A program made the position numbers and the translations under genes. From positions 1 through 14,647 of the forward strand of contig JAJZQK010000028.1 of the NCBI GenBank assembly GCA_021847625.1: 14,647 nt of DNA. Reading direction: 5' to 3'. Positions 1 through 8,105 of this stretch are shown here, piece after piece. Origin of the DNA: Chloroflexota bacterium. GTDB lineage: Bacteria > Chloroflexota > FW602-bin22 > JAMCYS01. A model generated the notes under the pieces. That model was given only the letters and a program-made list of their open reading frames with translations. It was not told the DNA's origin and searched no databases. Position 1 is the first letter of the stretch, and each line of letters begins with the position of its first letter.

Positions 1-5
1 GCCGA

Positions 6-11
6 TATAAT
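6..11 (+). promoter_or_regulatory. Candidate -10 box for the hom operon
   Basis: A perfect TATAAT hexamer lies here. A start site about 7 bases downstream would leave a leader of roughly 25 nt before hom, with the GGAGGT ribosome binding site at 30-35. The -35 element would lie left of the window, so only half of the promoter can be seen. AT-rich sequence stands out in this GC-rich DNA, which makes chance less likely, but the call rests on one hexamer. Confidence 0.45.
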
Positions 12-29
12 TTACCCACTTGTCTGGCT

Positions 30-35
30 GGAGGT
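30..35 (+). promoter_or_regulatory. Ribosome binding site deciding the hom start
   Basis: GGAGGT lies 7 nt before a TTG at 43. It overlaps the GTG at 34, which would otherwise be the longest start, so that GTG cannot be served by it. The frame is open to the left edge of the window, so this site is the main reason for placing the hom start at 43. Confidence 0.65.
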
Positions 36-42
36 GGGCTGC

Positions 43-1296
43 TTGGCACCGGGCGTTGCCGTTGGTATGTTGGGTTTGGGAGTCATCGGCGGGGGGGTAT
101 TGCAGGCTCTCACGACCAAGGCGGAGCTGATCGCGGCGCGCTGCGGGCAACCCGTGCACCTGAAGAAGGCCCTCGTGCGCGACGTCGGCAAGTCGCGGGG
201 GCTGGCGGTACCCTCCGGCCTGCTGACGGCCGATCCCGAGGAAGTGCTGGCGGACCCCAGCATCGGGGTGGTGGTCGAGGTGCTCGGCGGGGAGCGGCCA
301 GCGTTCGATTACGCCAAGCGGGCTCTCGCGGAGGGCAAGCATCTGGTGACGGCCAACAAGGAGATGATGGGCAAGCACGGGTCCGAGCTCCTGTCTCTGG
401 CCGGCGAACGCGGGCGAGAGGTCGGCTTCGAGGCCAGCGTCGGCGGGGGCGTCCCCATCATCGCCGCTCTGCGGCGGAGCCTGGTTGCCAACGAGATCGT
501 CGGCGTGCAGGGCATCGTCAACGGCACGACCAACTACATTCTGACCGAGATGGCGGAGCAGGGTCGCGATTTCGCGCTCGCCCTGCGGGAGGCGCAGGAG
601 CTCGGCTACGCCGAGCCCGACCCGACCAACGACGTCGAGGGCTATGATTCGCGCTATAAGCTGGCGATCCTCTGTGCCCTCGCCTTCGGCGCCTGGCCGC
701 GGGTGGAGACGATCCCCTGCGAGGGCATCGTCAACCTGTCGCCGACGGACTTCCGGCTGGCCGCCGACATGGGCTACGCGATTAAGCTGCTGGCCGTGGG
801 AAGGCGCACCGCCGCCGGGCTGGAGGCGCGGGTGGGTCCCACGCTGGTGCCGGCCGGCGGCATGCTGGGGGGAGTCAAGGGCGTGTTCAACGCCGTGCAG
901 GTGCAGGGCGATATGGTCGGCGACATGCTATTCTATGGGCGTGGCGCGGGACCGGCGCCGACGGCGAGCGCGGTTCTGGCTGACCTGATCGGCGTCATCC
1001 GTGGCGAGACTTCCCCCGTGTCGCCGGCGGGGGCCCAGGCGGCACTGGCCCCGGCGGCGGAGGTGGCCGGCAGGTTCTATCTGCGGCTGGAGATCGAGGA
1101 TCGCACGGCGGCCGAGGCCGCCGTGGAGCATTTGGCGGGGTTGGGCGTCGACGTGGTCGTGCGGCGCTCGGCGGACGGCAACCTTGCCTTCCTTACCGGC
1201 CAGGCGAAGCAGGCCGCGCTGCAGCGCGGCGCCCGGGACCTGGCTTCCCTGACGCAGATTAGGCGCGTGGCCACTCTGTTGAACGTAATTGACTGA
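43..1296 (+). CDS. hom: Homoserine dehydrogenase
   Basis: Reduces aspartate semialdehyde to homoserine with NAD(P)H in the cytoplasm, at the branch point to threonine and methionine. From the TTG at 43 the protein is 417 aa, a normal length for the single-function enzyme. The N-terminal Rossmann fold has G11-L-G13-V-I-G16. The TANKE motif carries K106, and the signature GYAEPDPTNDVEGYD is followed by D202-SRY-K206, the acid/lysine pair of the active site. The C-terminus (about 343-417) begins like an ACT regulatory domain with FYLRLEIEDR, but the PGVLA-type turn that usually follows is replaced by TAAEAAVEH, so effector binding may be altered. First gene of a probable hom-(coiled coil)-thrC-lysC-mrdA-rodA unit. 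An upstream start cannot be excluded because the frame is open to base 1. Confidence 0.95.
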   Translation: MAPGVAVGMLGLGVIGGGVLQALTTKAELIAARCGQPVHLKKALVRDVGKSRGLAVPSGLLTADPEEVLADPSIGVVVEVLGGERPAFDYAKRALAEGKHLVTANKEMMGKHGSELLSLAGERGREVGFEASVGGGVPIIAALRRSLVANEIVGVQGIVNGTTNYILTEMAEQGRDFALALREAQELGYAEPDPTNDVEGYDSRYKLAILCALAFGAWPRVETIPCEGIVNLSPTDFRLAADMGYAIKLLAVGRRTAAGLEARVGPTLVPAGGMLGGVKGVFNAVQVQGDMVGDMLFYGRGAGPAPTASAVLADLIGVIRGETSPVSPAGAQAALAPAAEVAGRFYLRLEIEDRTAAEAAVEHLAGLGVDVVVRRSADGNLAFLTGQAKQAALQRGARDLASLTQIRRVATLLNVID

Positions 1297-1333
1297 CGAC
1301 AAGCATATTCAGCCCGACGAGGAAGGAGCGGTC

Positions 1334-2620
1334 ATGCAATCCGAGACCACCACCCCCCAGAATGCCGCCCAAGTGTCGCAGACCGTTACCTGGTTGGACG
1401 GGGAGCTGCGAAAGGATCGGGCCGAAATCCAGAAGCTCCAGCAGTCGCTAGAGCAGGTTGCGGTGCGCTATCGCGAGGCGTTCGGGCGCCTGGAAATGCT
1501 GGAGGGAGAGCTGCGGCAGACACGGACGCAGTCAGGAAGGATCGGCCACGCCGAGGACGTCGTTCGCCAGCTGCGTGAGGTGATTGCCTTTCTGCAGGAA
1601 TGGCGGGAGGAACACGAAAGCACGTCGGCGCGGGCGGCCCAGTCCCAGACGCTGGACGCCGAACGGGACCAGCGGATTCTCGCCACGGTACAGTCCCAAC
1701 TGGCTGAGCTGGTCAGCGAGGGCGAGGTACTGAAGTCGCGCCTGATTCTGCTGGGTGATGAGGTGAAGCGCGGCAGCGTGCATCTGCCTTCCATCCAACA
1801 GGAGCTGATCGCCCTTTCCAAGCGGGTACAGGCGGTTAGCGACCGCCTCGATCTGACGGAGGAGTCGCAGCGCCACCGGGATGTCCAGATCGTCGCCCTG
1901 TCTCAGCAGACCGAACGCCTCGGCGGCGAGCAGAGCCACTTCACCGATTGGCAGCGCCTGGCGGAGGTCCGCTGGACCCGCCAACTCGGTGAGTGGCAGC
2001 AGCAGATGGAGGATTGGCGCCAGCAGTCCGAGGAGAGCGTCCGCGAGCTAGCCGGCTTCGCCTCGCTGCTGCCGGCGATGCGGGAGGAGATCGCGGAGCT
2101 GCGTCGCGGTCTGGCCGAGGCGCGCGATCGCTTGACGGGACAGAACGGCGAGCTGGTCGGGTTGGCGGCCCAGCGGAAGGTGGATCATGAGGCGATAGCC
2201 AAGTTCGAGCAGCGGATCGTCGCCGTGATGACAGGGATCGACGAGCTCTCCGGACGCTGGCATTCCTTATCCGAGCGGCTGGAGAGGATGCTTGGCGAGC
2301 AGCAGGCGCTGGCGGATCGGCTGCGCTCCGAAAATGAGCGGGCCGAGGGCATGCAGAGCTTGCTGCTCCAGATGCAGGAACGTGATAACGTGATTGCCCA
2401 GCGTCTGGAAGAGACGATTGTGGATATTGGCAATCTGCGCCGCGAGCGCGAGGAGCGCACGGCGGATATGGAGCGCCGGCTGCTGGAGATTACGCGGCGG
2501 CTTGACCTGCGGTTGGCCGAAATTGAGCACCTAGAGGAAGAACACAAGCAGCGCGAGATCGTTGAACTAGAGCAACAGATCAGAGAAATGCAGGAGAGGG
2601 CAAGGCAGACAAAGAGTTGA
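1334..2620 (+). CDS. Coiled-coil protein of unknown function in the threonine operon
   Basis: I do not recognise a family. The 428-aa protein is almost wholly predicted to be helical coiled coil: long runs rich in E, Q, R and L with heptad-like spacing, few prolines and no cysteine. It has no signal peptide, membrane segment or nucleotide-binding motif, so it is probably a cytoplasmic rod or scaffold. Short breaks occur near HLPSIQQE and FASLLPAM, and a Trp-rich stretch near the middle ([16 protein letters not shown]) may be a hinge or contact site. ATG at 1334 is chosen because GGAAGGAG ends 5 nt before it. A TTG at 1289 overlapping the hom stop would add 15 residues but has no such site. 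The stop overlaps the thrC start by 4 nt, implying translational coupling. Similarity to SMC-like or tropomyosin-like proteins in searches would be composition-driven. Confidence 0.85.
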   Translation: MQSETTTPQNAAQVSQTVTWLDGELRKDRAEIQKLQQSLEQVAVRYREAFGRLEMLEGELRQTRTQSGRIGHAEDVVRQLREVIAFLQEWREEHESTSARAAQSQTLDAERDQRILATVQSQLAELVSEGEVLKSRLILLGDEVKRGSVHLPSIQQELIALSKRVQAVSDRLDLTEESQRHRDVQIVALSQQTERLGGEQSHFTDWQRLAEVRWTRQLGEWQQQMEDWRQQSEESVRELAGFASLLPAMREEIAELRRGLAEARDRLTGQNGELVGLAAQRKVDHEAIAKFEQRIVAVMTGIDELSGRWHSLSERLERMLGEQQALADRLRSENERAEGMQSLLLQMQERDNVIAQRLEETIVDIGNLRREREERTADMERRLLEITRRLDLRLAEIEHLEEEHKQREIVELEQQIREMQERARQTKS

Positions 2621-3687
2621 GAACACTGGCGCAAAGACGGGGCGTCCTGGCCAGGTACGGCCAATGGCTCCCCTTAACGAATAAGACACCGGCGCTGACC
2701 CTGGGCGAGGGCGATACGCCGCTCGTGCGGGCCGAGCGCCTGCATCGCTCGGTGGGGTGCGCGGAGCTGTACTTCAAGCTGGAGGGGTGCAACCCCACCG
2801 GCTCCTTCAAGGATCGGGGGATGGTCGTGGCCGTGGCCAAGGCCGTCGAGGAAGGCGGCATGGCCGTGATGTGCGCCTCCACCGGCAACACGAGCGCCTC
2901 GGCCGCCGCTTTTGCGGCACATGTGGGCATCGACTGCATCGTGCTCGTGCCGGGTGGCAACATCGCCCTGGGCAAGCTGGCCCAGGCGCTGGCCTACGGG
3001 GCCAAGGTGATCGCCGTTGAGGGCAACTTCGACGAGTCGCTTACCATTGTCCGCGAGCTGACGGAGAGGTACCCCTTCGTGCTCGTTAACTCGATCAACC
3101 CCCACCGCATCGAAGGGCAAAAGACGGCCGCCTTCGAGGTGTCCGACGAGTTGGGCGACGCGCCCGACTATTTGGCCATCCCCGTGGGCAACGCCGGCAA
3201 CATCACCGCCTACTGGAAGGGGTTCAAGGAGTACCACGAGGCCGGGGTGACCACCCGTCGGCCCGTTATGCTTGGCTTCCAAGCGGAAGGCGCCGCGCCC
3301 ATCGTGCGCAACCAGGTGGTGCCGCGACCGGAGACGGTAGCCACGGCCATTCGCATCGGCAATCCGGCCAGCTGGAAGAAGGCCGTGGCGGCCCGTGACG
3401 AATCGGGCGGGCGGATAGATATGGTTAGCGACGACGAGATACTGGCCGCCTACAAGCTGCTCGCGGGCAAGGAGGGCATCTTCGTCGAGCCCGCCTCGGC
3501 GGCATCGGTCGCGGGTGTCCTGCGCCTGGCCCGGGAGAAAGCCGTCGACTTCGCGGGCAAGCGCGTCGTCTGCGTGCTCACCGGCAACGGCCTCAAGGAC
3601 CCGGATACGGCGGTGCGGACGAGCGAACCCTACACCAAGGTGGAAGCCGACCTCGGCGCCGTCGAGAGAATGCTCGGGCTCAAATAG
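2617..3687 (+). CDS. thrC: Threonine synthase
   Basis: PLP-dependent enzyme converting O-phosphohomoserine to threonine and phosphate, the last step of the pathway. The protein is 356 aa, typical of the shorter class that resembles Bacillus and plant enzymes. It begins with the usual [13 protein letters not shown]...LGEGDTPL region. The PLP lysine is K65 in [22 protein letters not shown] follows, and VGNAGN is the loop that holds the PLP phosphate. The start is a TTG sharing TTGA with the stop of the coiled-coil gene. AGGAGAGGG at 2592-2600 is rather far upstream (16 nt), so termination-reinitiation is likely. thrB, which makes the substrate, is not in the window. Confidence 0.95.
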   Translation: MRTLAQRRGVLARYGQWLPLTNKTPALTLGEGDTPLVRAERLHRSVGCAELYFKLEGCNPTGSFKDRGMVVAVAKAVEEGGMAVMCASTGNTSASAAAFAAHVGIDCIVLVPGGNIALGKLAQALAYGAKVIAVEGNFDESLTIVRELTERYPFVLVNSINPHRIEGQKTAAFEVSDELGDAPDYLAIPVGNAGNITAYWKGFKEYHEAGVTTRRPVMLGFQAEGAAPIVRNQVVPRPETVATAIRIGNPASWKKAVAARDESGGRIDMVSDDEILAAYKLLAGKEGIFVEPASAASVAGVLRLAREKAVDFAGKRVVCVLTGNGLKDPDTAVRTSEPYTKVEADLGAVERMLGLK

Positions 3688-3700
3688 CACTCAGCAACGG

Positions 3701-3733
3701 GTGGCGCACGGTGGCTAGCCCAAGGTGCGCCAC
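3701..3733 (+). repeat. Perfect 9-bp inverted repeat between thrC and lysC
   Basis: GTGGCGCAC at 3701-3709 is perfectly complementary to GTGCGCCAC at 3725-3733, with a 15-nt loop. Two G-U pairs could extend the base. There is no run of T after it, so it is not a standard intrinsic terminator. It ends 12 nt before the lysC ribosome binding site (GGGAG at 3746-3750). It may be an RNA processing or stability element, or a partial terminator that lowers lysC, mrdA and rodA expression relative to hom and thrC. The role is inference; the repeat itself is plain. Confidence 0.6.
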
Positions 3734-3757
3734 TTACCACATATCGGGAGTTACCCA

Positions 3758-4981
3758 ATGGCCCTAATCGTACAGAAGTATGGCGGCACGTCCGTGGGCT
3801 CGGCCGAACGCATCAAGGCGGTGGCGGAGCGCATCAACCGGACGGCCAGCCAAGGGAATAGAGTGGTTGTCGCCGTGTCGGCGATGGGCCACACCACGGA
3901 CGAGCTCATCTCGCTCGCCAAGCAGGTGACCGACGATCCCAGCGATCGCGAGCTCGACCTGCTGCTGTCCACGGGAGAGATTGTCTCCTGCACGCTCCTG
4001 GCAATGGCCTTGCGCACCGCGGGCCGGCCGGCGATATCGCTCACCGGCGGCCAGGCGGGCATCAAGACGGACACCAACCACAGCCGGGCGAGCATCATCG
4101 CCCTCGATCCCACCCGCATTCATCGCGAGCTGAAGCGGGACCACGTGGTGATCGTGGCCGGCTTCCAGGGCATAACCGAGGAGTTGGACATCACCACCCT
4201 CGGCCGCGGGGGGTCCGACACGACGGCCGTCGCCCTGGCGGCGGCGCTGGGTGCAGACGTCTGCGAGATATACACCGACGTGGACGGCGTGTTCACGGCC
4301 GACCCGCGCCTCGTACCGGGGGCGCGGCGGTTGGACGAGATATCCTACGAGGAGATGCTGGAGCTGGCCCAACAGGGCGCCCGGGTGATGCACCCCCGCG
4401 CCGTCGAGTTGGGCGAGGTCTACGACATGCCGATCCTGGTGCGCTCTAGCTTCAACGACGGGCCCGGTACACTCATACACGGGGGAGTAAAGGTGGAGGA
4501 GAAGAAGAACAAAGTTCGCGGCATCGCCCACGACTTCGATGTCGCCAAGATCACCGTACAGGCCATCCCGGACCACCCCGGGGTCGCCAGCCGCCTCTTT
4601 ACGCCGCTGGCGGCAGCCGGCGTGAACGTCAGCACGATCGTTCAGAACGCGGGCACCGACGGCCTGGCCGACGTATCCTTCACGGTGGCCCACCAGGACC
4701 TGCGCAAGGCGCTGGATATCGCCGAGCCTATCGCCAAGGATCTGAATGCGCGGGCGCTCATCCCAGGCGACAATCTGGGCAAGGTCTCCATCGTCGGCAG
4801 CGGCATCGAGAACTCGCCCGGCCATGCAGCCATGATGTTCCAGACGCTCGCCGCGGCGGGCATAAACATCGAAATGATCACGACCAGCCAGATCCGTATC
4901 ACCTGCGTGATCGATCGGGACAAGGTCGGGGACGCCGTCGCCGCTTTGCACCGGGCTTTCGAGCTCGAGGAAGCTGACTAG
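3758..4981 (+). CDS. lysC: Aspartate kinase, single-function, with two ACT domains
   Basis: Phosphorylates aspartate to aspartyl phosphate, the committed step to lysine/diaminopimelate, threonine and methionine. At 407 aa it matches the length of the Bacillus LysC class. The kinase domain opens with K7-YGGTSVGS and includes the LSTGEIVS, AGFQG and TTLGRGGSDTTA motifs. Two ACT domains follow, from about 262 (VAKITVQAIPDHPG) and about 340 (LGKVSIVGSGIENSPG), so feedback inhibition by lysine and/or threonine is expected from the family. ATG at 3758 has GGGAG 7 nt upstream; an in-frame GTG at 3725 lies inside the upstream hairpin and is less likely. A probable internal start at codon 246 is listed separately. 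It is followed after 5 nt by mrdA. Confidence 0.95.
   Translation: MALIVQKYGGTSVGSAERIKAVAERINRTASQGNRVVVAVSAMGHTTDELISLAKQVTDDPSDRELDLLLSTGEIVSCTLLAMALRTAGRPAISLTGGQAGIKTDTNHSRASIIALDPTRIHRELKRDHVVIVAGFQGITEELDITTLGRGGSDTTAVALAAALGADVCEIYTDVDGVFTADPRLVPGARRLDEISYEEMLELAQQGARVMHPRAVELGEVYDMPILVRSSFNDGPGTLIHGGVKVEEKKNKVRGIAHDFDVAKITVQAIPDHPGVASRLFTPLAAAGVNVSTIVQNAGTDGLADVSFTVAHQDLRKALDIAEPIAKDLNARALIPGDNLGKVSIVGSGIENSPGHAAMMFQTLAAAGINIEMITTSQIRITCVIDRDKVGDAVAALHRAFELEEAD
4481..4495 (+). promoter_or_regulatory. Candidate internal translation start for an aspartate kinase beta subunit
   Basis: GGGGGAG at 4481-4487 lies 5 nt before a GTG at 4493-4495 that is in frame with lysC and is its codon 246. 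In Bacillus subtilis and Corynebacterium the LysC beta (regulatory) subunit is made from an in-frame start near this same place, just before the ACT domains. A product from here would be 162 aa and carry both ACT domains. The site is visible; its use is inference. Confidence 0.45.
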
Positions 4982-4986
4982 GGAAG

Positions 4987-6909
4987 ATGTACGAAGAGCT
5001 GGACGAGGAAGAGTTAGAAGACGAAGGGGAGAAACCGTCAACCCCACGATACATGCGCCGACGGACATTTCTCAAGGTCGCGGCGCTGGCGGCCACGGGT
5101 GCGATCGTGCGCCAACTGTGGACGCTACAGGTGGTCGAGGGGGCGCAGTACAGCCAGTACGCCGAAGAGAACCGCCTGCGAAAGAGCGTCGAGAAGGCGC
5201 CGCGCGGCGTGATGTACGATCGCAACGGCACCCTCCTCGTGCGCAACGTGCCGAGCTACACCGCCGGCATCGTGCCGGCTTCTCTTCCTACCGACCAGGA
5301 GCAGGGTGTGTTCAAGCGTCTTGCTATCTTGCTCACCATGAAGCCCGCGGAGGTGGAGGATGCCTACCGCAAGGGGCTGCCCAAGTACAGCGAGTTCGCG
5401 GCGGTGCCCATCAGGACCAACGTCAGCACGGAGGCAGCGTTTGCCATCGAGGAGCGCCACCTAGAGATGCCGGGGGTGACGGTGGTAGTAGAGTCGATGC
5501 GCGAGTACCTCGACGGGCCGCTGCTGTCGCACATCGTGGGCTATATCGGGCGCATCAGCGAGGAGCAATACGAGGCCCGCAAGGACGACACCAAGCGCCG
5601 CTACGATGTCAACGACGAGATCGGACAGACCGGCCTCGAGCATATCTACGAGAAGGATCTGCGCGGGTTTCCGGACGAGAAGATCTTCGAGGTGGACAGC
5701 AGCGAGCGCGAAGTCGGCGTGGTCCAGATCGCCCGGCCCCAGGCCGGCCAGAACCTCGTACTCTCGATCGATCTGGACCTGCAGCGGGCGGTGTCGGACA
5801 TCCTCACCAAGTACATCGACCAGTACAAGGCCGTCACCGGCATTGTCATGGACCCCAACAACGGCCAGATACTGGCCATGGTCGATCTCCCTTCTTACGA
5901 TAACAACATGTTCGCCCGGGGCATCTCTGACCAGGAGCTGCAAGACCTCCTGAAGGCACCGTACTTTCCGCTGATCAACAAGGCCATCAGCAGTGCCTTC
6001 CCGCCGGGCTCCACGTTCAAGATAATCACGGCCTCGGGCGCCTTGCAGGCTGGCGTGGTGACCGCGGCGCAAATTATCGTCTGCCAGGGAGGCATCTACA
6101 TCCCCAGCCCCTACGGCGGCGGCGCCTGGCTCAAGTGCTGGGCGGCCCACGATACGGAAGATCTAGTCGCCGGCCTGGCGGACTCCTGCGACGTGTACTT
6201 CTACCACCTGGCCGGCGGTGAGCCGCACGGCAAGTGGCCCGGCCTGGGGCCGGACCGGCTGGCGAGCTACGCGCGGGCGTTCGGCCTAGGCGCCACGAGC
6301 GGCATAGACCTGCCGGGTGAAACGACAGGCCTCGTGCCGGACCCCGCCTGGAAGCAGGCGCAGTACGGGGAGCCGTGGTACAGCGGTGACACCTACATCA
6401 TGGGCATCGGCCAGAGCTTCCTGCTGGTGACGCCGCTGCAGATGATCAACGCGATGTGCGCCATTGCCAACGGCGGCACGTTGTATCGCCCGCAGATAGT
6501 CAAGGAATTGCGCGATGAAGAAGGAAACGTAACGCGGGAGTTCCGGCCGGAGGTCATCCGCGAGCTCCCCATCGACAAGGAGCACCTGGCCGAAGTGCGG
6601 GAGGGCTTGCGCGCCAATATGACCTACGGCAAGTCGCCCAACGGCACGGATTACTGGGGCACCGCCTGGGATTCCGAGGTGCCGGGCATCAATATGGCCG
6701 GCAAGACGGGCACCGCCGAGTCCGTCCTCAACGAGAAGGGCGAATACGATACCCACGGCTGGTTTATCGGCTACGCTCCCCACGATAATCCGCAGGTGGC
6801 CGTCATCGTGTTCGTGCAGAACGGCAAGGGCCCCCAGGACGCGGCCCACAGAGTGGCGGATATCATGCGCTACATCTTCAAGGTGCCGGAGACGAAGGAG
6901 CAACAGTAG
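4987..6909 (+). CDS. mrdA: Penicillin-binding protein 2, elongation transpeptidase
   Basis: Class B penicillin-binding protein that cross-links peptidoglycan during cell elongation, acting outside the membrane as partner of RodA, encoded next. The 640-aa protein has an acidic cytoplasmic tail (1-22), then RRRTFLK and a short, alanine-rich hydrophobic stretch (about 31-41), then the usual RQLWTLQVVEG junction. The dimerisation domain includes RGVMYDRNGTLL and GLEHIYEKDLRG. The transpeptidase domain has S342-TFK (catalytic serine), S400-CD (second motif, SxD as usual in PBP2) and K573-TGT. The N-terminus resembles a twin-arginine signal. ATG at 4987 has only AGGGA at 2 nt or GAGGAAG at 13 nt upstream, so the start is not firm; ATG at 5053 would remove the acidic tail but has no site of its own. 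Confidence 0.95.
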   Translation: MYEELDEEELEDEGEKPSTPRYMRRRTFLKVAALAATGAIVRQLWTLQVVEGAQYSQYAEENRLRKSVEKAPRGVMYDRNGTLLVRNVPSYTAGIVPASLPTDQEQGVFKRLAILLTMKPAEVEDAYRKGLPKYSEFAAVPIRTNVSTEAAFAIEERHLEMPGVTVVVESMREYLDGPLLSHIVGYIGRISEEQYEARKDDTKRRYDVNDEIGQTGLEHIYEKDLRGFPDEKIFEVDSSEREVGVVQIARPQAGQNLVLSIDLDLQRAVSDILTKYIDQYKAVTGIVMDPNNGQILAMVDLPSYDNNMFARGISDQELQDLLKAPYFPLINKAISSAFPPGSTFKIITASGALQAGVVTAAQIIVCQGGIYIPSPYGGGAWLKCWAAHDTEDLVAGLADSCDVYFYHLAGGEPHGKWPGLGPDRLASYARAFGLGATSGIDLPGETTGLVPDPAWKQAQYGEPWYSGDTYIMGIGQSFLLVTPLQMINAMCAIANGGTLYRPQIVKELRDEEGNVTREFRPEVIRELPIDKEHLAEVREGLRANMTYGKSPNGTDYWGTAWDSEVPGINMAGKTGTAESVLNEKGEYDTHGWFIGYAPHDNPQVAVIVFVQNGKGPQDAAHRVADIMRYIFKVPETKEQQ

Positions 6910-6915
6910 GCAACT

Positions 6916-8022
6916 GTGGACCTGAGAATCTGGCGGCATTTCGATTTCCCTCTTCTACTCTGCGCGCTGGTGCTGGTGGGCATTGGCATGGCCATGATCT
7001 ACAGCGCCACCTGGGGCGGCGAGCCTGGCCTGCCGACGGATGATTCCATCTACCGCCAGGCCATCTACGCGGCCGGGGGCTTGGTCCTGATGTGGGTGGC
7101 CATCGTCGTGGACTACCGGCTCCTCGGTACCGTCGCCTGGCCATTCTACGTGCTCACACTGGCGCTGCTGGTCCTCGTGCTGGTGAACGGGCAGAGCAGC
7201 TATGGCGCTCAGCGATGGCTGGATCTGGGGATCATTCCCTTGCAGCCGTCGGAACTGGCGAAGATAGCGGTGGTCCTGACCCTCGCCAGGTATCTGGCCC
7301 GCCATGAGTCGGAGATAGGACGGTTTCGCCACGTGCTGGGCTCGCTGGCGATTCTGGCCTTGCCCGCGGGGCTCATCTTGGCCCAGCCCCATCTCGGCAG
7401 CGTGGTTGTGCTTGCGGTCGTTTGGGGCAGCATGATGTTGGTCGCGGGGATTCGCTGGCTGCACGTGCTGTTCCTGGGGCTCATCGCCGGCGTCGCCAGC
7501 CCCGCGGTCTGGATGTTGCTGCCTGACTACCAGCACGACCGTGTTCTCCAGTTCTTCGACCAGGGCGCCGCCGACCCGCTGGGGGCGGACTATAATATCA
7601 GGCAGGCGCTCATCAGTATCGGCTCGGGAGGCTTCTGGGGGCGCGGCTACCTGAGCGGCACCCAGAGCCAGCTCCACTTCCTGCGCGTGCGGCACACGGA
7701 CTTCATCTTCTCGGTGCTGGCCGAGGAGCTGGGCTTTGTCGGCGCCTGTGTCCTGCTGGGCCTGTTCCTGTTCTTGCTGTGGCGGGCGCTGCGGGTGGTG
7801 GCGCTGTCTCAGGACACGTTTGGCCGCCTTGTCGCGGTGGGGGTGATCTCGTATATAATGTTCCAAGCGTTCATAAACATCGGCATGAATGTGCGCTTGT
7901 TGCCCGTCGTCGGCATGCCGTTGCCGTTCGTGAGCGCCGGGGGCAGCGCTCTCATAACGGCCCTAGCCTGCATAGGGCTGCTGGAGAGCATCGTCATGCG
8001 CCACAAACGGCTGGAGTTCTGA
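6916..8022 (+). CDS. rodA: RodA, peptidoglycan glycosyltransferase of the elongation machinery
   Basis: SEDS-family integral membrane protein that polymerises lipid II into glycan strands together with PBP2. At 368 aa with about ten hydrophobic segments, it has the normal RodA size. Motifs seen are QRWLDLGIIPLQPSELAK, NIRQALISIGSGGFWGRGYLSGTQSQLHFL, RHTDFIFSVLAEELGFVG with D262 as the expected catalytic aspartate, and PLPFVSAGGSALI near the end. The usual QPDLG motif reads QPHLG here (H159). The start is GTG at 6916, 6 nt after mrdA, with AAGGAG 15 nt upstream or TAGG close by. Placement directly after PBP2 favours RodA over FtsW. No mreB, mreC or mreD is in the window. Confidence 0.94.
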   Translation: MDLRIWRHFDFPLLLCALVLVGIGMAMIYSATWGGEPGLPTDDSIYRQAIYAAGGLVLMWVAIVVDYRLLGTVAWPFYVLTLALLVLVLVNGQSSYGAQRWLDLGIIPLQPSELAKIAVVLTLARYLARHESEIGRFRHVLGSLAILALPAGLILAQPHLGSVVVLAVVWGSMMLVAGIRWLHVLFLGLIAGVASPAVWMLLPDYQHDRVLQFFDQGAADPLGADYNIRQALISIGSGGFWGRGYLSGTQSQLHFLRVRHTDFIFSVLAEELGFVGACVLLGLFLFLLWRALRVVALSQDTFGRLVAVGVISYIMFQAFINIGMNVRLLPVVGMPLPFVSAGGSALITALACIGLLESIVMRHKRLEF

Positions 8023-8035
8023 CGATGGCCGGCGG

Positions 8036-8058
8036 GCCGGGCGTCGCCGACGTCCGGC
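8036..8058 (+). terminator. Strong hairpin after rodA, possible terminator
   Basis: Bases 8036-8045 pair with 8049-8058 in a 10-bp, GC-rich stem with one G-U pair and a 3-nt loop, starting 14 nt after the rodA stop. There is no T run behind it, so if it terminates it does so without a normal tail. Its position suits the end of the hom-rodA unit. Confidence 0.45.
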
Positions 8059-8078
8059 TGCCTACATCTAGTATCGTT

Positions 8079-8101
8079 TGCCACCCCGGCGATGGGTGGC
8101 A
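8079..8101 (+). repeat. Hairpin just upstream of the gcvH ribosome binding site
   Basis: GCCACCC at 8080-8086 pairs perfectly with GGGTGGC at 8094-8100 around a 7-nt loop, plus one more T-A pair outside. It ends 4 nt before AAGGAG of gcvH. It could influence gcvH translation or be a second part of a terminator. It does not fit the glycine riboswitch consensus. Confidence 0.45.
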
Positions 8102-8105
8102 GTAG

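Noticed and set aside
1..42. Threonine attenuator or T-box leader before hom
   Set aside because: The predicted leader is only about 25 nt, too short for a leader peptide and alternative hairpins. Sequence left of the window was not available.
2674..3690. Long open frame on the minus strand opposite thrC
   Set aside because: It mirrors the codon pattern of thrC in GC-rich DNA, and its protein has no recognisable motif. The plus-strand gene is certain.
3764..5068. 434-codon open frame on the minus strand opposite lysC
   Set aside because: Shadow of a GC-rich gene; low-complexity R, G, H and D-rich protein with no family features.
7854..7859. TATAAT inside rodA (also at 7591-7596)
   Set aside because: No -35 element at proper spacing. 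Both lie within a well-conserved coding sequence and are explained by Tyr-Ile-Met and Tyr-Asn codons.
8047..8074. Possible gcvH promoter (TAGTAT at 8069-8074)
   Set aside because: Only four of six bases match, there is no extended -10, and the -35 region is poor and lies inside a strong hairpin.
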